A DNA stretch of 64,000 nt from assembly GCF_900155865.1 (NCBI RefSeq), contig NZ_LT707006.1, forward strand, positions 1,693,685 through 1,757,684. The letters are read 5' to 3'. Positions 23,702 to 34,500 of the stretch are shown in pieces. The notes below the pieces were generated by a model. The model was not told the DNA's origin and did not search any database. It saw only the letters and a list, made by a program, of their open reading frames with translations. Each line of letters starts with the position of its first letter. Position 1 is the first letter of the stretch. The position numbers were made by a program, and so were the translations under genes. This DNA comes from Bacteroides bouchesdurhonensis. Lineage in GTDB: Bacteria > Bacteroidota > Bacteroidia > Bacteroidales > Bacteroidaceae.

Positions 23702-25132
23702 ATGATTACATTTACTCTTTGCCTGCTAGCACTGATAGTGGGCTATTTCACATACGGGCGTCTGATGGAACGTATTTTTGGCCCGGATGACCGTAAAACT
23801 CCGGCTCTTACTAAAGCCGATGGGGTGGATTATATTCCATTACCCACTTGGAAAATATTCATGATCCAATTCCTTAATATTGCTGGATTAGGTCCGATCT
23901 TCGGTGCTATTATGGGAGCTAAATTTGGAATATCTTCCTATTTATGGATTGTACTGGGGAGTATATTTGCAGGTGCAGTTCATGACTATTTTGCAGGAAT
24001 GTTGTCTTTACGTTATGGTGGCGAAAGTCTTCCTGAGATAATAGGTCGTTATTTGGGGCTAACTACCAAACAGATTATGAGAGGATTTACAGTTCTTTTA
24101 ATGATTTTAGTAGGTGCCGTCTTTGTAGCAGGTCCGGCTGGATTATTAGCCAAACTGACACCTGAGAGTCTGGATGCTACGTTTTGGATCATAGTAGTCT
24201 TTATTTATTATATTTTAGCAACGTTGCTTCCAGTCGATAAGATTATTGGTAAAATCTATCCGATCTTTGCGATTGCTTTACTTTTTATGGCTGTTGGCAT
24301 CTTGGTGATGCTCTATGTTTATCATCCTGTGTTGCCGGAACTTTGGGACGGATTGCAGAATACCAATCCTGAAGCAGATAAACTTCCTATCTTTCCTATC
24401 ATGTTTGTCAGTATTGCTTGTGGTGCAATTTCCGGCTTTCATGCTACACAAAGCCCGTTGATGGCACGTTGTATGACATCAGAGCATCATGGACGTCCGG
24501 TATTTTATGGAGCAATGATAACCGAAGGTATTGTAGCTTTAATTTGGGCCGCCGCCGCTACTTATTTCTTTCATGAGAATGGGATGGAGGAAAGTAATGC
24601 TTCTGTGATAGTAGACTCTATTACTAAAGGATGGTTGGGGACTATTGGAGGTGTGCTGGCTATTTTAGGAGTAATTGCGGCCCCCATAACTTCGGGAGAT
24701 ACAGCCTTCCGTTCCGCTCGTTTGATTGTGGCTGATTTTCTGGGATTGGAACAAAAGAGTATGCGCCGTCGTTTGTATATATGTATTCCGATGTTTGCTG
24801 TAGCTATTGGGTTACTTTTATATAGTTTACAAGATGCAAATGGATTTAATAGGATATGGCGTTATTTTGCCTGGGCTAATCAAACACTGGCTGTATTTAC
24901 GTTATGGGCAATAACGGTTTATCTAGCGGTTTCAAAAAAGCCTTATTGGATAACGTTGATACCTGCTTTGTTTATGACTTGTGTTTGTTCTACTTATATA
25001 TGTATTGCGCCCGAAGGTTTAGGACTTTCGCATATGCTTTCTTACTATATCGGCATTAGTTGTGTAGTGGTTGCTATTGGTTGGTTCTTTGTATGGCTGG
25101 GGCGACAAAAGACAGGAAAATTATCAGAATGA
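23702..25132 (+). CDS. cstA: CstA-family carbon starvation/pyruvate transporter
   Basis: 476 residues, with many membrane segments. The family signature is present: FMIQFLNIAGLGPIFGAIMGA near the N-terminus, SGFHATQSPLMARCMTSE and PITSGDTAFRSARLIVAD. CstA proteins import pyruvate or peptides in other bacteria; the E. coli protein is about 700 residues, while this short form is usual in Bacteroidota and ends before the long C-terminal region. It acts in the inner membrane. Its last codons overlap the ATG of a small two-TM protein (ATGA), and a small outer-membrane protein follows, so the three form an operon. Symbol by family only. Confidence 0.85.
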   Translation: MITFTLCLLALIVGYFTYGRLMERIFGPDDRKTPALTKADGVDYIPLPTWKIFMIQFLNIAGLGPIFGAIMGAKFGISSYLWIVLGSIFAGAVHDYFAGMLSLRYGGESLPEIIGRYLGLTTKQIMRGFTVLLMILVGAVFVAGPAGLLAKLTPESLDATFWIIVVFIYYILATLLPVDKIIGKIYPIFAIALLFMAVGILVMLYVYHPVLPELWDGLQNTNPEADKLPIFPIMFVSIACGAISGFHATQSPLMARCMTSEHHGRPVFYGAMITEGIVALIWAAAATYFFHENGMEESNASVIVDSITKGWLGTIGGVLAILGVIAAPITSGDTAFRSARLIVADFLGLEQKSMRRRLYICIPMFAVAIGLLLYSLQDANGFNRIWRYFAWANQTLAVFTLWAITVYLAVSKKPYWITLIPALFMTCVCSTYICIAPEGLGLSHMLSYYIGISCVVVAIGWFFVWLGRQKTGKLSE

Positions 25133-25359
25133 AGAAAATAAGAAAATCAACAAAGGTTGCAATAGCATTCCTTATTTATGTATCAGTAACGGCTGCATAT
25201 CTGTTGCCTCGTAATACGGAAGTTAGTAATACAGAAAAGTGGCTTACAGTAGCAGTGTCTTATGTCATTGTATTATTTCTTTGGCTAGTGCTTCGCAAAA
25301 AAGAACAGATGCGCGAACGCCGAAATAAAGACGAACAATCTATTCACTCAAAAAAGTAA
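25129..25359 (+). CDS. Small membrane protein coupled to CstA
   Basis: 76 residues from ATG 25129, which overlaps the CstA stop as ATGA. Two hydrophobic segments (VAIAFLIYVSVTAAYLL and WLTVAVSYVIVLFLWLVL) are followed by a basic, charged tail (RKKEQMRERRNKDE). I recognise no family. The tight coupling suggests equal expression with the transporter, so an accessory subunit is possible, much as E. coli CstA-like transporters are followed by a small YbdD-type protein, although the sequence here does not resemble YbdD. Confidence 0.75.
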   Translation: MKKIRKSTKVAIAFLIYVSVTAAYLLPRNTEVSNTEKWLTVAVSYVIVLFLWLVLRKKEQMRERRNKDEQSIHSKK

Positions 25360-25363
25360 ATTC

Positions 25364-25849
25364 ATGAAGAAATTAGCTTTAGCTATTTGCCTATTGGCCG
25401 TTTCAATGGTTGCACAGGCACAGTTTGAAAAAGGAACTACGATTATTAATCCTTCTGTTTCCGGATTGGATTTTTCGTACAGTAAAAATGATAAGGCAAA
25501 ATTTGGAATTAGTGCACAAGCCGGTACATTTCTTGTCGACGGTATCGCATTGATGGTGAATCTCGGTGCCGATTGGTCGAAACCTGTGGATGAATATACA
25601 ATGGGTACAGGAATGCGATTCTATTTCAATAAAACCGGTGTTTATCTAGGTGGCGGACTTGATTGGAACCGTTTTCGTTGGAGTGGTGGAAACCATCAGA
25701 CCGATTGGGGACTAGGGATAGAAGCTGGTTATGCTTTTTTTCTTTCCCGTACGGTAACGATTGAACCTGCCGTTTATTACAAATGGCGTTTTAACGACGG
25801 AGACATGTCTCGCTTTGGAGTTAAGGTAGGATTTGGATTCTATCTTTGA
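25364..25849 (+). CDS. Small outer-membrane beta-barrel protein
   Basis: 161 residues. A clean signal peptide (LALAICLLAVSMVAQAQ) is followed by alternating amphipathic strands rich in aromatic and glycine residues (FGISAQAGTFL, VYLGGGLDWNRFRW, LGIEAGYAFF, TVTIEPAVYYKWRF) and a terminal aromatic F-x-F-Y-L typical of barrels inserted by the BAM machinery. An eight-stranded barrel is likely. It starts four bases after the small membrane protein and ends before a strong hairpin, so it is the last gene of the cstA operon. The function is unknown. Confidence 0.8.
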   Translation: MKKLALAICLLAVSMVAQAQFEKGTTIINPSVSGLDFSYSKNDKAKFGISAQAGTFLVDGIALMVNLGADWSKPVDEYTMGTGMRFYFNKTGVYLGGGLDWNRFRWSGGNHQTDWGLGIEAGYAFFLSRTVTIEPAVYYKWRFNDGDMSRFGVKVGFGFYL

Positions 25850-25881
25850 ATGAAGAACTAAAAAATAAGAAACTAAGTATG

Positions 25882-25920
25882 AAAAAATCACTATGTTATT
25901 ATGTTGCATAGTGATTTTTC
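25882..25920. terminator. Bidirectional terminator between the cstA operon and uvrA
   Basis: AAAAATCACTATG (25883-25895) pairs perfectly with CATAGTGATTTTT (25907-25919); A and T runs on both sides let it work for both convergent transcripts. Confidence 0.9.
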
Positions 25921-25934
25921 TCATTTTTAGTTCT

Positions 25935-28709
25935 TTATTCATTTATCTTTTCTTTCAAAAACTGTCCCGTATAGCTTGCACCGCATGCGGCAACTTCTTC
26001 AGGAGTACCTACTGCTACAATATTTCCTCCTTTATCTCCACCTTCCGGTCCCAAATCAATAACATAATCCGCACATTTGATAACATCCATATTGTGCTCA
26101 ATGATTACAATACTATGTCCGCGACGGATCAGTGCATCGAAAGCATCCAATAGTTTGCGGATGTCGTGGAAATGTAATCCGGTAGTAGGTTCGTCAAATA
26201 TAAACAGAGTCGGATCTGCTTTTTCCTGGCTTAAATAGAATGCTAATTTCACACGTTGGTTTTCACCACCAGATAAAGTTGAAGAGGATTGTCCTAGTTT
26301 TATATATCCTAGACCTACATCTTGTAAAGGGAGGAGTTTTTTCACGATCTTTTTTTGTCCATGTTCGGTAAAGAACTCAATAGCCTGATTGACTGTCATT
26401 TCCAATACATCATAGATGTTCTTATTCTGAAACTTAACTTCTAATGTATCAGATTTGAATCGCTTCCCATGACAAGATTCACACTCTAATACCAAGTCTG
26501 CCATAAATTGCATCTCTACGGTAATAGTTCCTTCACCCTTACATTCCTCACAACGTCCCCCTTCACTGTTGAAGCTAAAGAATCCGGCGGTATATCCCAT
26601 TTGTTTCGCTAAAGGTTGATCTGCCCATAGCTTACGAATCTCATCGTATGCCTTGATGTAGGTAACCGGATTTGAACGCGATGATTTACCTATTGGATTC
26701 TGGTCTACAAATTCAATATTTCGTAAATCCTGTATACTGCCTCCGATAGAAGAAAATTCTCCGGGACGATCACTGCATTCATCGAGTTCACGTTTTAATG
26801 CACGATAGAAGATGTCACGTACTAATGTACTCTTTCCTGAGCCCGAAACACCTGTAACGACTGTCATTACATTGAGGGGAAAGCGTACATTCACTCCTTT
26901 CAGATTATTTTCACGTGCTCCTTTTAGCTCGATATAATTATTCCATGGACGGCGATGCTTGGGAACAGGGATTTCTTCTTCTCCTAAAAGATAGCGGACA
27001 GTGTAACTATTGCTGCCTTTTTTTAAGTCTTTCATATCGCCTTGATATACAACCTCTCCCCCTAAGCGTCCGGCATTAGGACCAATGTCGATAATGTAAT
27101 CGGCAGCACGAATAATTTCCTCATCGTGTTCTACCACAACAACGGTATTTCCTAATTGTTGCAGCTGGCGCAATACATGAATCAGACGATCTGTGTCGCG
27201 GCTATGTAGCCCGATACTTGGTTCATCAAGAATATAAAGACTGCCGACAAGGCTGCTTCCCAATGAGGTTGCCAGGTTTATACGTTGGCTTTCACCTCCG
27301 GATAGTGAATTACTAAGTCGGTTTAACGTCAGATATTCTAATCCTACATCCATTAAAAAGCGAATACGACTATTGATTTCTATCAGGATACGACGTGCTA
27401 CATTGCTATCGTGTTCATTCAGTTGCAAATGATCGAAGAACTGTTTTAAATCCGTAATTGGTAAATCTACTAATTCGGAAATGTTTCTTCCATTTACCCG
27501 TACATACCCGGCTTCCGGTTTCAGACGTGTACCATGACATTTCGGGCAGAGTGTTTTACCCCGATAACGAGCCAGCATAACACGGTATTGTATCTTATAT
27601 TGACTCTCCTCCAGCATCTTGAAGAAATCATTGATACCGTGAAAATATTGATTCCCTTCCCAAAGAATTCTCCGTTGTTCGTCTGTCAGTTCATAATAAG
27701 GAGTGAAAATCGGGAAATCAAATTTATCCGCATTGTGAATTAGTTCTTCTTTCCATTCTCCCATCTTCTCACCCCGCCAACAAACGATAGCACCTTCGTA
27801 GACGGATAAAGAGCGATCAGGAACAACCAAATGTTCATCGATACCGATCACTTTACCAAATCCTTCACATACCGGACAAGCTCCCATTGGAGAGTTGAAA
27901 GAAAACATCTGGTCATTAGGTTCCTCGAAAGTAATGCCATCTGCTTCGAATTTGGAACTAAAAGTATGTAGTTGTGTTGATCCATCTGAAAGGTAGAAAC
28001 GTAGAATACAAGTACCATCGCCTTCATACATTGCAGTTTCTGCAGAATCTGTTAGTCGGCTGATAGCATCTTTGCTGCTAGCTACAGCCATACGGTCTAC
28101 CAAGAGATAAACGTCATCCCCTTTTGTAAAGTTATACTCATCAATACGTTTCATCTCACCGTTTACTTCTACTCTGTTGAAACCTTGTTTCAGGTCTATC
28201 TCCAGCTGCTGCTGTAAAGTACGGTTTTCGCGAAGTCTTATAGGAGTCAATACGGTGTATCTGGTTCCTTCGGGATAGGATAACATGCAATTGACAATAT
28301 CTTCAGTAGAATGCTTCTTCACCTCCTGACCGCTGATAGGGCTATAAGTCTTTCCGACACGGGCATAAAGCAAGCGTAAATATTCATAGATCTCAGTAGA
28401 AGTGCCTACAGTAGAACGTGGATTTCGACTGTTTACTTTCTGTTCAATGGCAATGGCAGGAGGAATTCCTTTGATAAAATCACATTCAGGTTTACTCATT
28501 CGTCCCAGAAACTGGCGTGCATAACTGCTGAGACTTTCTACGTATCGGCGTTGTCCTTCTGCGTAGAGGGTATCAAAAGCAAGCGATGATTTGCCTGAAC
28601 CTGATAACCCTGTAATGACGACAAGTTTGTTACGGGGTATATCTACATCGATGTTTTTAAGATTATTAACCCGTGCTCCCTTGATTGAGATATATTTGTT
28701 TTCTGGCAT
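25935..28709 (-). CDS. uvrA: Excinuclease ABC subunit A
   Basis: 924 residues from ATG 28709; a GGAG sequence about 8 bases upstream on the minus strand favours this start over one at 28739. The two ABC halves are complete: Walker A GLSGSGKSS near residue 31 and GVSGSGKST in the second half, signature LSGGESQRI and LSGGENQRV, Walker B LYILDEPSIGLH and LFIFDEPTTGLH. The zinc-binding cysteine pairs (CPVCEGFGK, CPKC.GTR, CEECKGEG, CESCHGKR) are intact. UvrA dimers find DNA lesions and load UvrB in nucleotide excision repair. Bacteroides often carry more than one UvrA, so which paralogue this is cannot be told here. Confidence 0.96.
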   Translation of the reverse strand: MPENKYISIKGARVNNLKNIDVDIPRNKLVVITGLSGSGKSSLAFDTLYAEGQRRYVESLSSYARQFLGRMSKPECDFIKGIPPAIAIEQKVNSRNPRSTVGTSTEIYEYLRLLYARVGKTYSPISGQEVKKHSTEDIVNCMLSYPEGTRYTVLTPIRLRENRTLQQQLEIDLKQGFNRVEVNGEMKRIDEYNFTKGDDVYLLVDRMAVASSKDAISRLTDSAETAMYEGDGTCILRFYLSDGSTQLHTFSSKFEADGITFEEPNDQMFSFNSPMGACPVCEGFGKVIGIDEHLVVPDRSLSVYEGAIVCWRGEKMGEWKEELIHNADKFDFPIFTPYYELTDEQRRILWEGNQYFHGINDFFKMLEESQYKIQYRVMLARYRGKTLCPKCHGTRLKPEAGYVRVNGRNISELVDLPITDLKQFFDHLQLNEHDSNVARRILIEINSRIRFLMDVGLEYLTLNRLSNSLSGGESQRINLATSLGSSLVGSLYILDEPSIGLHSRDTDRLIHVLRQLQQLGNTVVVVEHDEEIIRAADYIIDIGPNAGRLGGEVVYQGDMKDLKKGSNSYTVRYLLGEEEIPVPKHRRPWNNYIELKGARENNLKGVNVRFPLNVMTVVTGVSGSGKSTLVRDIFYRALKRELDECSDRPGEFSSIGGSIQDLRNIEFVDQNPIGKSSRSNPVTYIKAYDEIRKLWADQPLAKQMGYTAGFFSFNSEGGRCEECKGEGTITVEMQFMADLVLECESCHGKRFKSDTLEVKFQNKNIYDVLEMTVNQAIEFFTEHGQKKIVKKLLPLQDVGLGYIKLGQSSSTLSGGENQRVKLAFYLSQEKADPTLFIFDEPTTGLHFHDIRKLLDAFDALIRRGHSIVIIEHNMDVIKCADYVIDLGPEGGDKGGNIVAVGTPEEVAACGASYTGQFLKEKINE

Positions 28710-28735
28710 AAAATACTCCTTTTTTATGGTAGTCG

Positions 28736-28743
28736 GCAAAGTT
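28736..28743 (-). promoter_or_regulatory. -7 box of uvrA
   Basis: Minus-strand TAACTTTG, a perfect TAnnTTTG, about 27 bases ahead of the ATG at 28709. It also supports that start over 28739, which abuts the box. Confidence 0.5.
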
Positions 28744-28767
28744 AACGAATTTATCGAGAGTTTGTAT

Positions 28768-28775
28768 TATCTTTG
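28768..28775 (+). promoter_or_regulatory. -7 box of the plus-strand GHL10 gene
   Basis: TATCTTTG, the commonest form of the Bacteroides -7 box, about 28 bases before the ATG at 28804 and divergent from the uvrA promoter. The TTTG at 28761 is too close to be the -33 element. Confidence 0.5.
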
Positions 28776-28803
28776 CGTCACATTATTATGATTTAAGAAC
28801 ATT

Positions 28804-30312
28804 ATGAATCTGAAAAATTATCTTTTCCTTTTGGCTCTTCTTCTGGCTGTAGAAGTAGGGGCACAAGTACCTTCGGGAAATAAATATCCCAAACGAGAGT
28901 TTCGTGCTGCATGGATACAAGCTGTAAACGGGCAGTTTCGTGGTATTCCTACAGAGACATTGAAACAGACATTGATTAGCCAGTTGAATTCTCTTCAGGG
29001 AGCGGGTATCAATGCGATTATCTTTCAGGTACGTCCCGAGGCCGATGCTTTGTATGCTTCCCAATATGAGCCGTGGAGTCGGTTCCTGACAGGTACTCAA
29101 GGACAGATGCCGTCTCCGATGTGGGATCCGATGCAGTTTATGATTGAGGAATGTCATAAGCGTAATATGGAGTTTCATGCTTGGATTAATCCTTATCGTA
29201 CAAAGACTTCATTGAAGAATCAGCTTGCTCCTACACATATCTATAATGAGCATCCTGAATGGTTTGTTACTTATGGTGACCAATTGTTTTTTGATCCGGC
29301 ATTGCCTGAAAGTCGTGAGTATATTTGCAAGATTATCACTGATATCGTATCTCGTTATGATGTAGATGCTATCCACATGGATGATTATTTCTATCCTTAT
29401 CCAGCCAAAGGGCTTGATTTTCCGGATGATGCAAGTTTTGCCCGTTACGGTGGCGGTTTTAGTAATAAGGCTGATTGGCGGAGAAGTAATGTCAATATGT
29501 TGATTAAGAAGATTCATGAGACAGTGCGTGGAATAAAACCATGGGTGAAATTTGGTGTGAGTCCATTTGGTATTTACCGTAATCAAAAGTCCGATCCTTT
29601 GGGCAGTAACACAAATGGATTGCAAAATTATGATGATTTGTACGCAGATGTTCTGTTGTGGGCACGCGAAGGATGGATTGATTATAACATTCCACAAATT
29701 TATTGGGAAATAGGTCATAAGGCTGCCGATTATGAGACATTGGTCAAATGGTGGGCAAAACACTCAGAGAACCGTCCGTTATTTATAGGTCAGTCTATCA
29801 TGAATACAGTGCAGAATGCTGATCCTCAAAATCCTTCTATCAATCAGCTTCCGCGAAAGATGGCATTACAACGTGCCTACCAAACTATTGGAGGAAGTTG
29901 CCAATGGTATGCAGCTGCATTGGTTGAAAACACAGGTCAATATCGGGACGCTTTGGTACAGGAATATCATAAATATCCGGCTTTGATTCCAGTATTTGAT
30001 TTTATGGATAACAAATCTCCCGGTAAAGTTCGTAAAGTGAAAAAAGTATGGACTGAAGATGGTTATATGCTTTTTTGGACAGCACCGAAAGCAGATACAG
30101 AGATGGATAAAGCAGTTCAATATGTAGTTTATCGTTTTGGATCGAAAGAAAAAGTAGATATTGAAGATCCTTCACATATTGTAGCAATTACCCGCCATCC
30201 TTTTTATAAACTTCCATACGATGATGGGAAAACGAAATATCGTTATGTAGTGACAGCTTTAGACCGTTTGCATAACGAGTCAAAATCTGTTAGCAAAAAA
30301 GTAAAGCTGTAA
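28804..30312 (+). CDS. Secreted family-10 glycosylhydrolase-like (GHL10) protein, paralogue
   Basis: 502 residues with a signal peptide (YLFLLALLLAVEVGAQ). The GHL10 domain starts FRAAWIQAVNGQFRG and includes AIIFQVRPEADALY, CHKRNMEFHAWINPYR, YDVDAIHMDDYFYP and PQIYWEIGH; the last 90 residues form an FN3-like domain ending RYVVTALDRLHNES. It shares order and motifs with the protein at 22137, but the barrel differs clearly, so the two are old paralogues rather than a recent duplication. A periplasmic or surface glycan-cleaving role is inferred from the family. It ends at a very strong shared terminator. Confidence 0.86.
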   Translation: MNLKNYLFLLALLLAVEVGAQVPSGNKYPKREFRAAWIQAVNGQFRGIPTETLKQTLISQLNSLQGAGINAIIFQVRPEADALYASQYEPWSRFLTGTQGQMPSPMWDPMQFMIEECHKRNMEFHAWINPYRTKTSLKNQLAPTHIYNEHPEWFVTYGDQLFFDPALPESREYICKIITDIVSRYDVDAIHMDDYFYPYPAKGLDFPDDASFARYGGGFSNKADWRRSNVNMLIKKIHETVRGIKPWVKFGVSPFGIYRNQKSDPLGSNTNGLQNYDDLYADVLLWAREGWIDYNIPQIYWEIGHKAADYETLVKWWAKHSENRPLFIGQSIMNTVQNADPQNPSINQLPRKMALQRAYQTIGGSCQWYAAALVENTGQYRDALVQEYHKYPALIPVFDFMDNKSPGKVRKVKKVWTEDGYMLFWTAPKADTEMDKAVQYVVYRFGSKEKVDIEDPSHIVAITRHPFYKLPYDDGKTKYRYVVTALDRLHNESKSVSKKVKL

Positions 30313-30325
30313 GGAGATAAAAGGC

Positions 30326-30398
30326 TAAAAATAAAGAATGAAGAATGAAGAATTAGCTGCGCAATCATTGCATAGTTATTCTTCATTCTTTATTTTTA
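30326..30398. terminator. Long bidirectional terminator hairpin
   Basis: A perfect 21-bp inverted repeat: 30326-30346 with 30378-30398 (core AAAGAATGAAGAAT / ATTCTTCATTCTTT) and a 31-base loop. It lies between convergent genes and has T-rich flanks on each strand. Confidence 0.85.
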
Positions 30399-30399
30399 T

Positions 30400-30948
30400 T
30401 TAGTAAAGCAATAATCCGGCTATCCCGCAAGCAATAATCATTAAAATAGGATTAGCTTTATACTTTCGAGTTCCAACGAAAGTAACCAAAAAGATAATGA
30501 TGCTGATGATAAATGAGTAGGTATCTTGGGTTGGTGATCCAAAATTTTCTGTATTCATCAACACCAAAGCTGCCGAAGCTAATAGTCCGACTACCGCCGG
30601 ACGCAAACCATTGAAGATTGATTCTACTACCGGATGCTTCTGGTATTTTAAGAAGAATTTACTAATTGTCAGCATGAGGATAAAGGACGGAAGTATTACA
30701 GCAAATGTTGCAATAATAGATCCCCAGATGCTACCAGTGGCAGTAAAACCTACATAGGTAGCTGCATTGATTCCGATTGGTCCGGGAGTCATTTGGCTAA
30801 TAGCGACAATGTCTGTAAATTCTTGCGAACTTAACCATTCATAGCGGGTTACTACTTCTCCCTGAATCATTGAAAGCATTGCATAACCTCCTCCAAAGCC
30901 AAACAATCCTATTTTGAAAAACGTATAGAATAATTGAATATATATCAT
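30400..30948 (-). CDS. Half-size chromate-type transporter (ChrA), second of a pair
   Basis: 182 residues, one ChrA domain of about five or six membrane segments. Key family sequence: FFKIGLFGFGGGYAMLSMIQGEVV, then WLSSQEFTDIVAISQMTPGPIGINAATYVG. Short-chain ChrA proteins work as heterologous pairs with opposite topology, and the partner lies 30 bases upstream in the same direction. The family is named for chromate efflux, but in gut anaerobes the true anion is unknown. The HTCS gene directly upstream of the pair suggests the substrate or its signal is sensed outside the cell. Confidence 0.85.
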   Translation of the reverse strand: MIYIQLFYTFFKIGLFGFGGGYAMLSMIQGEVVTRYEWLSSQEFTDIVAISQMTPGPIGINAATYVGFTATGSIWGSIIATFAVILPSFILMLTISKFFLKYQKHPVVESIFNGLRPAVVGLLASAALVLMNTENFGSPTQDTYSFIISIIIFLVTFVGTRKYKANPILMIIACGIAGLLLY

Positions 30949-30978
30949 ACCTCTAATTACAAATTATGTGTTTTAACA

Positions 30979-31536
30979 TTATATTTTTCCAACTTTATCT
31001 TTAGGCGATTTGAATTTTCCCCAAAGAAAACCTCCTACGCCGGCAGCAATTATAATCCAGATAGGGGAGAAGCCTAATAGCCAAATTAATAAAGCTGAAA
31101 CAACAGGAATCCACAAATTATAACGGTTGATTTTTGCCGATCTTCCCATTGTAAAAGTTGGAGCAGCAATCAAAGCCACTACAGCAGGGCGGATACCTTT
31201 AAAAATACGTTCGACAATCGGATTATCTTTGAAATTATGGAAAAACAGAGCGATGGCTAGGATAATGATAAATGAAGGTAAAATTGTTCCTAATGCAGTG
31301 ACAATACTTCCACGAATACCACGTAGTTTATATCCTATAAAAATTGAAATATTTACTGCCAGGATTCCTGGTGCAGACTGGGAAATAGCCAATAGATCAA
31401 TAAAATCTTCCTGCGCTATCCACTTACGTTTAGTAACAATCTCATTCTCAATGAGCGGTACCATTGCATACCCTCCACCGATGGTAAAGGCACCTATTTT
31501 AAAAAAGATTCTAAATGATTCAAGATAAATGTTCAT
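30979..31536 (-). CDS. Half-size chromate-type transporter (ChrA), first of a pair
   Basis: 185 residues with FFKIGAFTIGGGYAMVPLIENEIV, WIAQEDFIDLLAISQSAPGILAVNISIFIG and FKGIRPAVVALIAAP, the conserved ChrA features. The ATG (31534-31536) overlaps the stop of the HTCS gene as ATGA, so its translation is coupled to the regulator. With the next gene it should form a two-subunit inner-membrane transporter. Coupling of ChrA genes to an HTCS, which usually controls polysaccharide genes, is odd and makes an anion other than chromate possible. Confidence 0.86.
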   Translation of the reverse strand: MNIYLESFRIFFKIGAFTIGGGYAMVPLIENEIVTKRKWIAQEDFIDLLAISQSAPGILAVNISIFIGYKLRGIRGSIVTALGTILPSFIIILAIALFFHNFKDNPIVERIFKGIRPAVVALIAAPTFTMGRSAKINRYNLWIPVVSALLIWLLGFSPIWIIIAAGVGGFLWGKFKSPKDKVGKI

Positions 31537-34500
31537 TCTTTAGATATTCCTCCTTCCTTGTCTATATTATCTTCCTTACCATATTGGCTCGGACTTACAT
31601 TATATCGTTTTTTAAATACTTCGCGGAAATATTTCACGTCGTTAAATCCTACCATTTCAGATATTTCAGTAACATTGTAATTTCCCTCTTTCAGTAACTG
31701 TACAGCCCGTTTCAAACGGATTAGTCGTATGAAGTCGGCAGGTGGTTGATCGGTGAGTGCTCTTAGTTTGTTGTAAAAACTAGTACGGCTCATGCCAACA
31801 AGACTACAAAGTACATCTACCGTAAGAGCTGGATTATCAATGTTGTCTTCTACATGCTTTCTTACATTCGCTAAGAATTTCCAATCTATATCTTTAGAAC
31901 AATTAATGTTACTTTCATCATTATTCTCTTCTTCGTCCATCTCCAGATTAGCATATTTATTTCGTAGAAGAGCACGATTGGTTAATAGGTTGGCAATAGT
32001 AGCTTTTAATATTCCGATATTGAACGGTTTGACAATATATTCATCCGCACCGATTTTTAACCCTGATAAAATATCCTTCTCATTATTCAGGGCAGTTAAT
32101 AAAATAATAGGTATATGAGAAGTTTCAATGTTATTCTTAATTGTATTACATAATTCGTCTCCACGCATTTCGGGCATCATGATGTCGGAAATAACTAATT
32201 CCGGTTTATATTCCGGTATAATGGTTAGTGCTTCTTTTCCGTTGGAACAAGTTTGTACAATATAGTCTGCGGATAAGGTTTGTAGAAGATAATTGCGTAA
32301 TTCATCATTATCTTCAACAATCAGAATACGTTGATGGTCTGGATTCTGTTTCTTCTGGATGCTCTCATAAATTCCGGCAGGAGGAAAATTATTATTACTA
32401 ACTGTTTCGTTAGGACGTTTATTTGAAAGAGCCAAATGTGCCTTGCGGAAGCGTTTACTATCTTTCGGGAAAGTAATTTTGATGACTGATCCTTGGTTCT
32501 CAACACTTGATAAGTTTATCTTTCCTTTATGTAACTTGACAAGTCTCCAAACAAGCATTAATCCAATGCCACTTCCGGTAATCTTAGAATTGATAGCATT
32601 ACTACTTCTGAAATGCAGTTTGAATAAGTTCTTTTGTTCGTTGGCAGGGATACCGATTCCGGTATCATGTACTTCCACACTCCAGGATTCACTATTTTCT
32701 GAAACAAAAATCTGAACGCGTCCATTCTCAGGAGTATATTTCAGTGCATTCGAAATTATATTCTTTAAAATAGATTCCATTTTCTCTTTATCAAACCATA
32801 CGTTTAAATACCGGGAATTACTTTCGTATGTGAAATTGATATGTTTGATATTGGCATAAGGCTGGAAAGCGTTGAATATTTCATTCATAAATGTATTCAA
32901 CTCATGTTCTGAGATATATAATTCTGAAGAGTATACATCTGCTCTTTCAAAATTGATAAGGTTAGTTGTCAGTCGTAATAATGCATTTACATTTCGTAGA
33001 GCAGTATTCATATTCATGATTCCTTCCTTGCTTAATTGTTCTTTTTCACGTACATCCTCCATGGGTGCTTTGATTAAAGTTAATGGAGTTCGGATGTCAT
33101 GCGCCGTATTAATGAAGAATTGTATTTTATCATCAGAAACTTTTCGTTGTTTTCTTAAAATAAGAACACGCAATGTGGTCGTAGCTATCCCAATGATAGC
33201 AATCATATAAATCAACATTGCCCAAACTGACCACCAGAAAGGTTGGGCGATACTAATATCTATTTTTCTTTCTCCAATTACAATCTTTTTGTCCTCGTTG
33301 GAAATAGCACGTATCCGAAGCATGTATTTTCCGGGAGCCAGATTCGTATAGCGGATGATATTTTCAGTTCCGGGTTTACTCCATTCATCGTAAAATCCTT
33401 CTAATTTCCATGAATAAAGGATATTGGAAGGATAATCGTAGTTAATGGAAGAAACCATTAACGAGAAAATATTCTGGTTAGATTTCAATCGTAACTTTTT
33501 AGTCTGATCAATATCCGTTTCTAGCGGAGAGCCTTCATCTCCCGGATAAACGGTCTGATAGAACAGTTTGAAATCACTTAGAACCATTTTAGTGGAATAA
33601 TATCTGGGCAACTTCATGTCTTTATTGAATTCAACGGCTCCATCTACACTACCTAATATGAAATTATTATTTTTACGAAGAATGCCGGACAATGCATTAA
33701 AATGGGTTGTCATAAGTCCCATTTCACTGGTCCAATTGTGGAAAGATTTTTGTTTGGGATAGAAACTGGTCAGTCCGTTTTCAGTGGCTAAGAGTATATC
33801 ATTATCATCATCCGATAATATCGTATAGATATTATTAGAAATCAATGCACAATTATCTGTATAATAACGAGTAAACAGTTTCTTATCCGGATCATAAATC
33901 AATAATCCGGAGCCACTTGTACCTATATACAAAGAACCATTTTGAGCTTGATATAGCGAATAGATATAAGTGGATTCTACCGGCAGTTGAATGCGTTCGA
34001 ACCTTCCTGATTCTTTATCCAAAAGATAAAGCCCGTTTGCACTGCCTATCCACATTTCTTTTTCGTTTTTTTCTGTAATAACAGTAATGGAATTGAGCCC
34101 TTTGTATAGACGTAACTCTCTGGTATGTAAATCTATACGCTTCAGATTGTAGTATCCTCCCACCCATATGTTTCCATCAACATCTTTATGGATATCGCGC
34201 ATATATTTATCTGGTCGAATATTTTCATGTGAGTATGAAGAAGGGGTGAAATACTCTATACTCAAGGTCTTTTTATTAATCTCATAGATTCCGGAAGAAT
34301 AACCTCCCGCCCAAATAATGCCGGGACTTACCTCACATAATGTTGTGAAAATATGATTCCTGCTTTTTTGCACTGTTTCAAAGGAACTTAGAAATGAACT
34401 CCATTTTCCGGTTTTAGATTCTAATAGGCTTATTCCATTGTTTGTTCCAAACCATAGATCACCGTCGCTATCTTCAATGATAGAATTTACTTGATCATTG

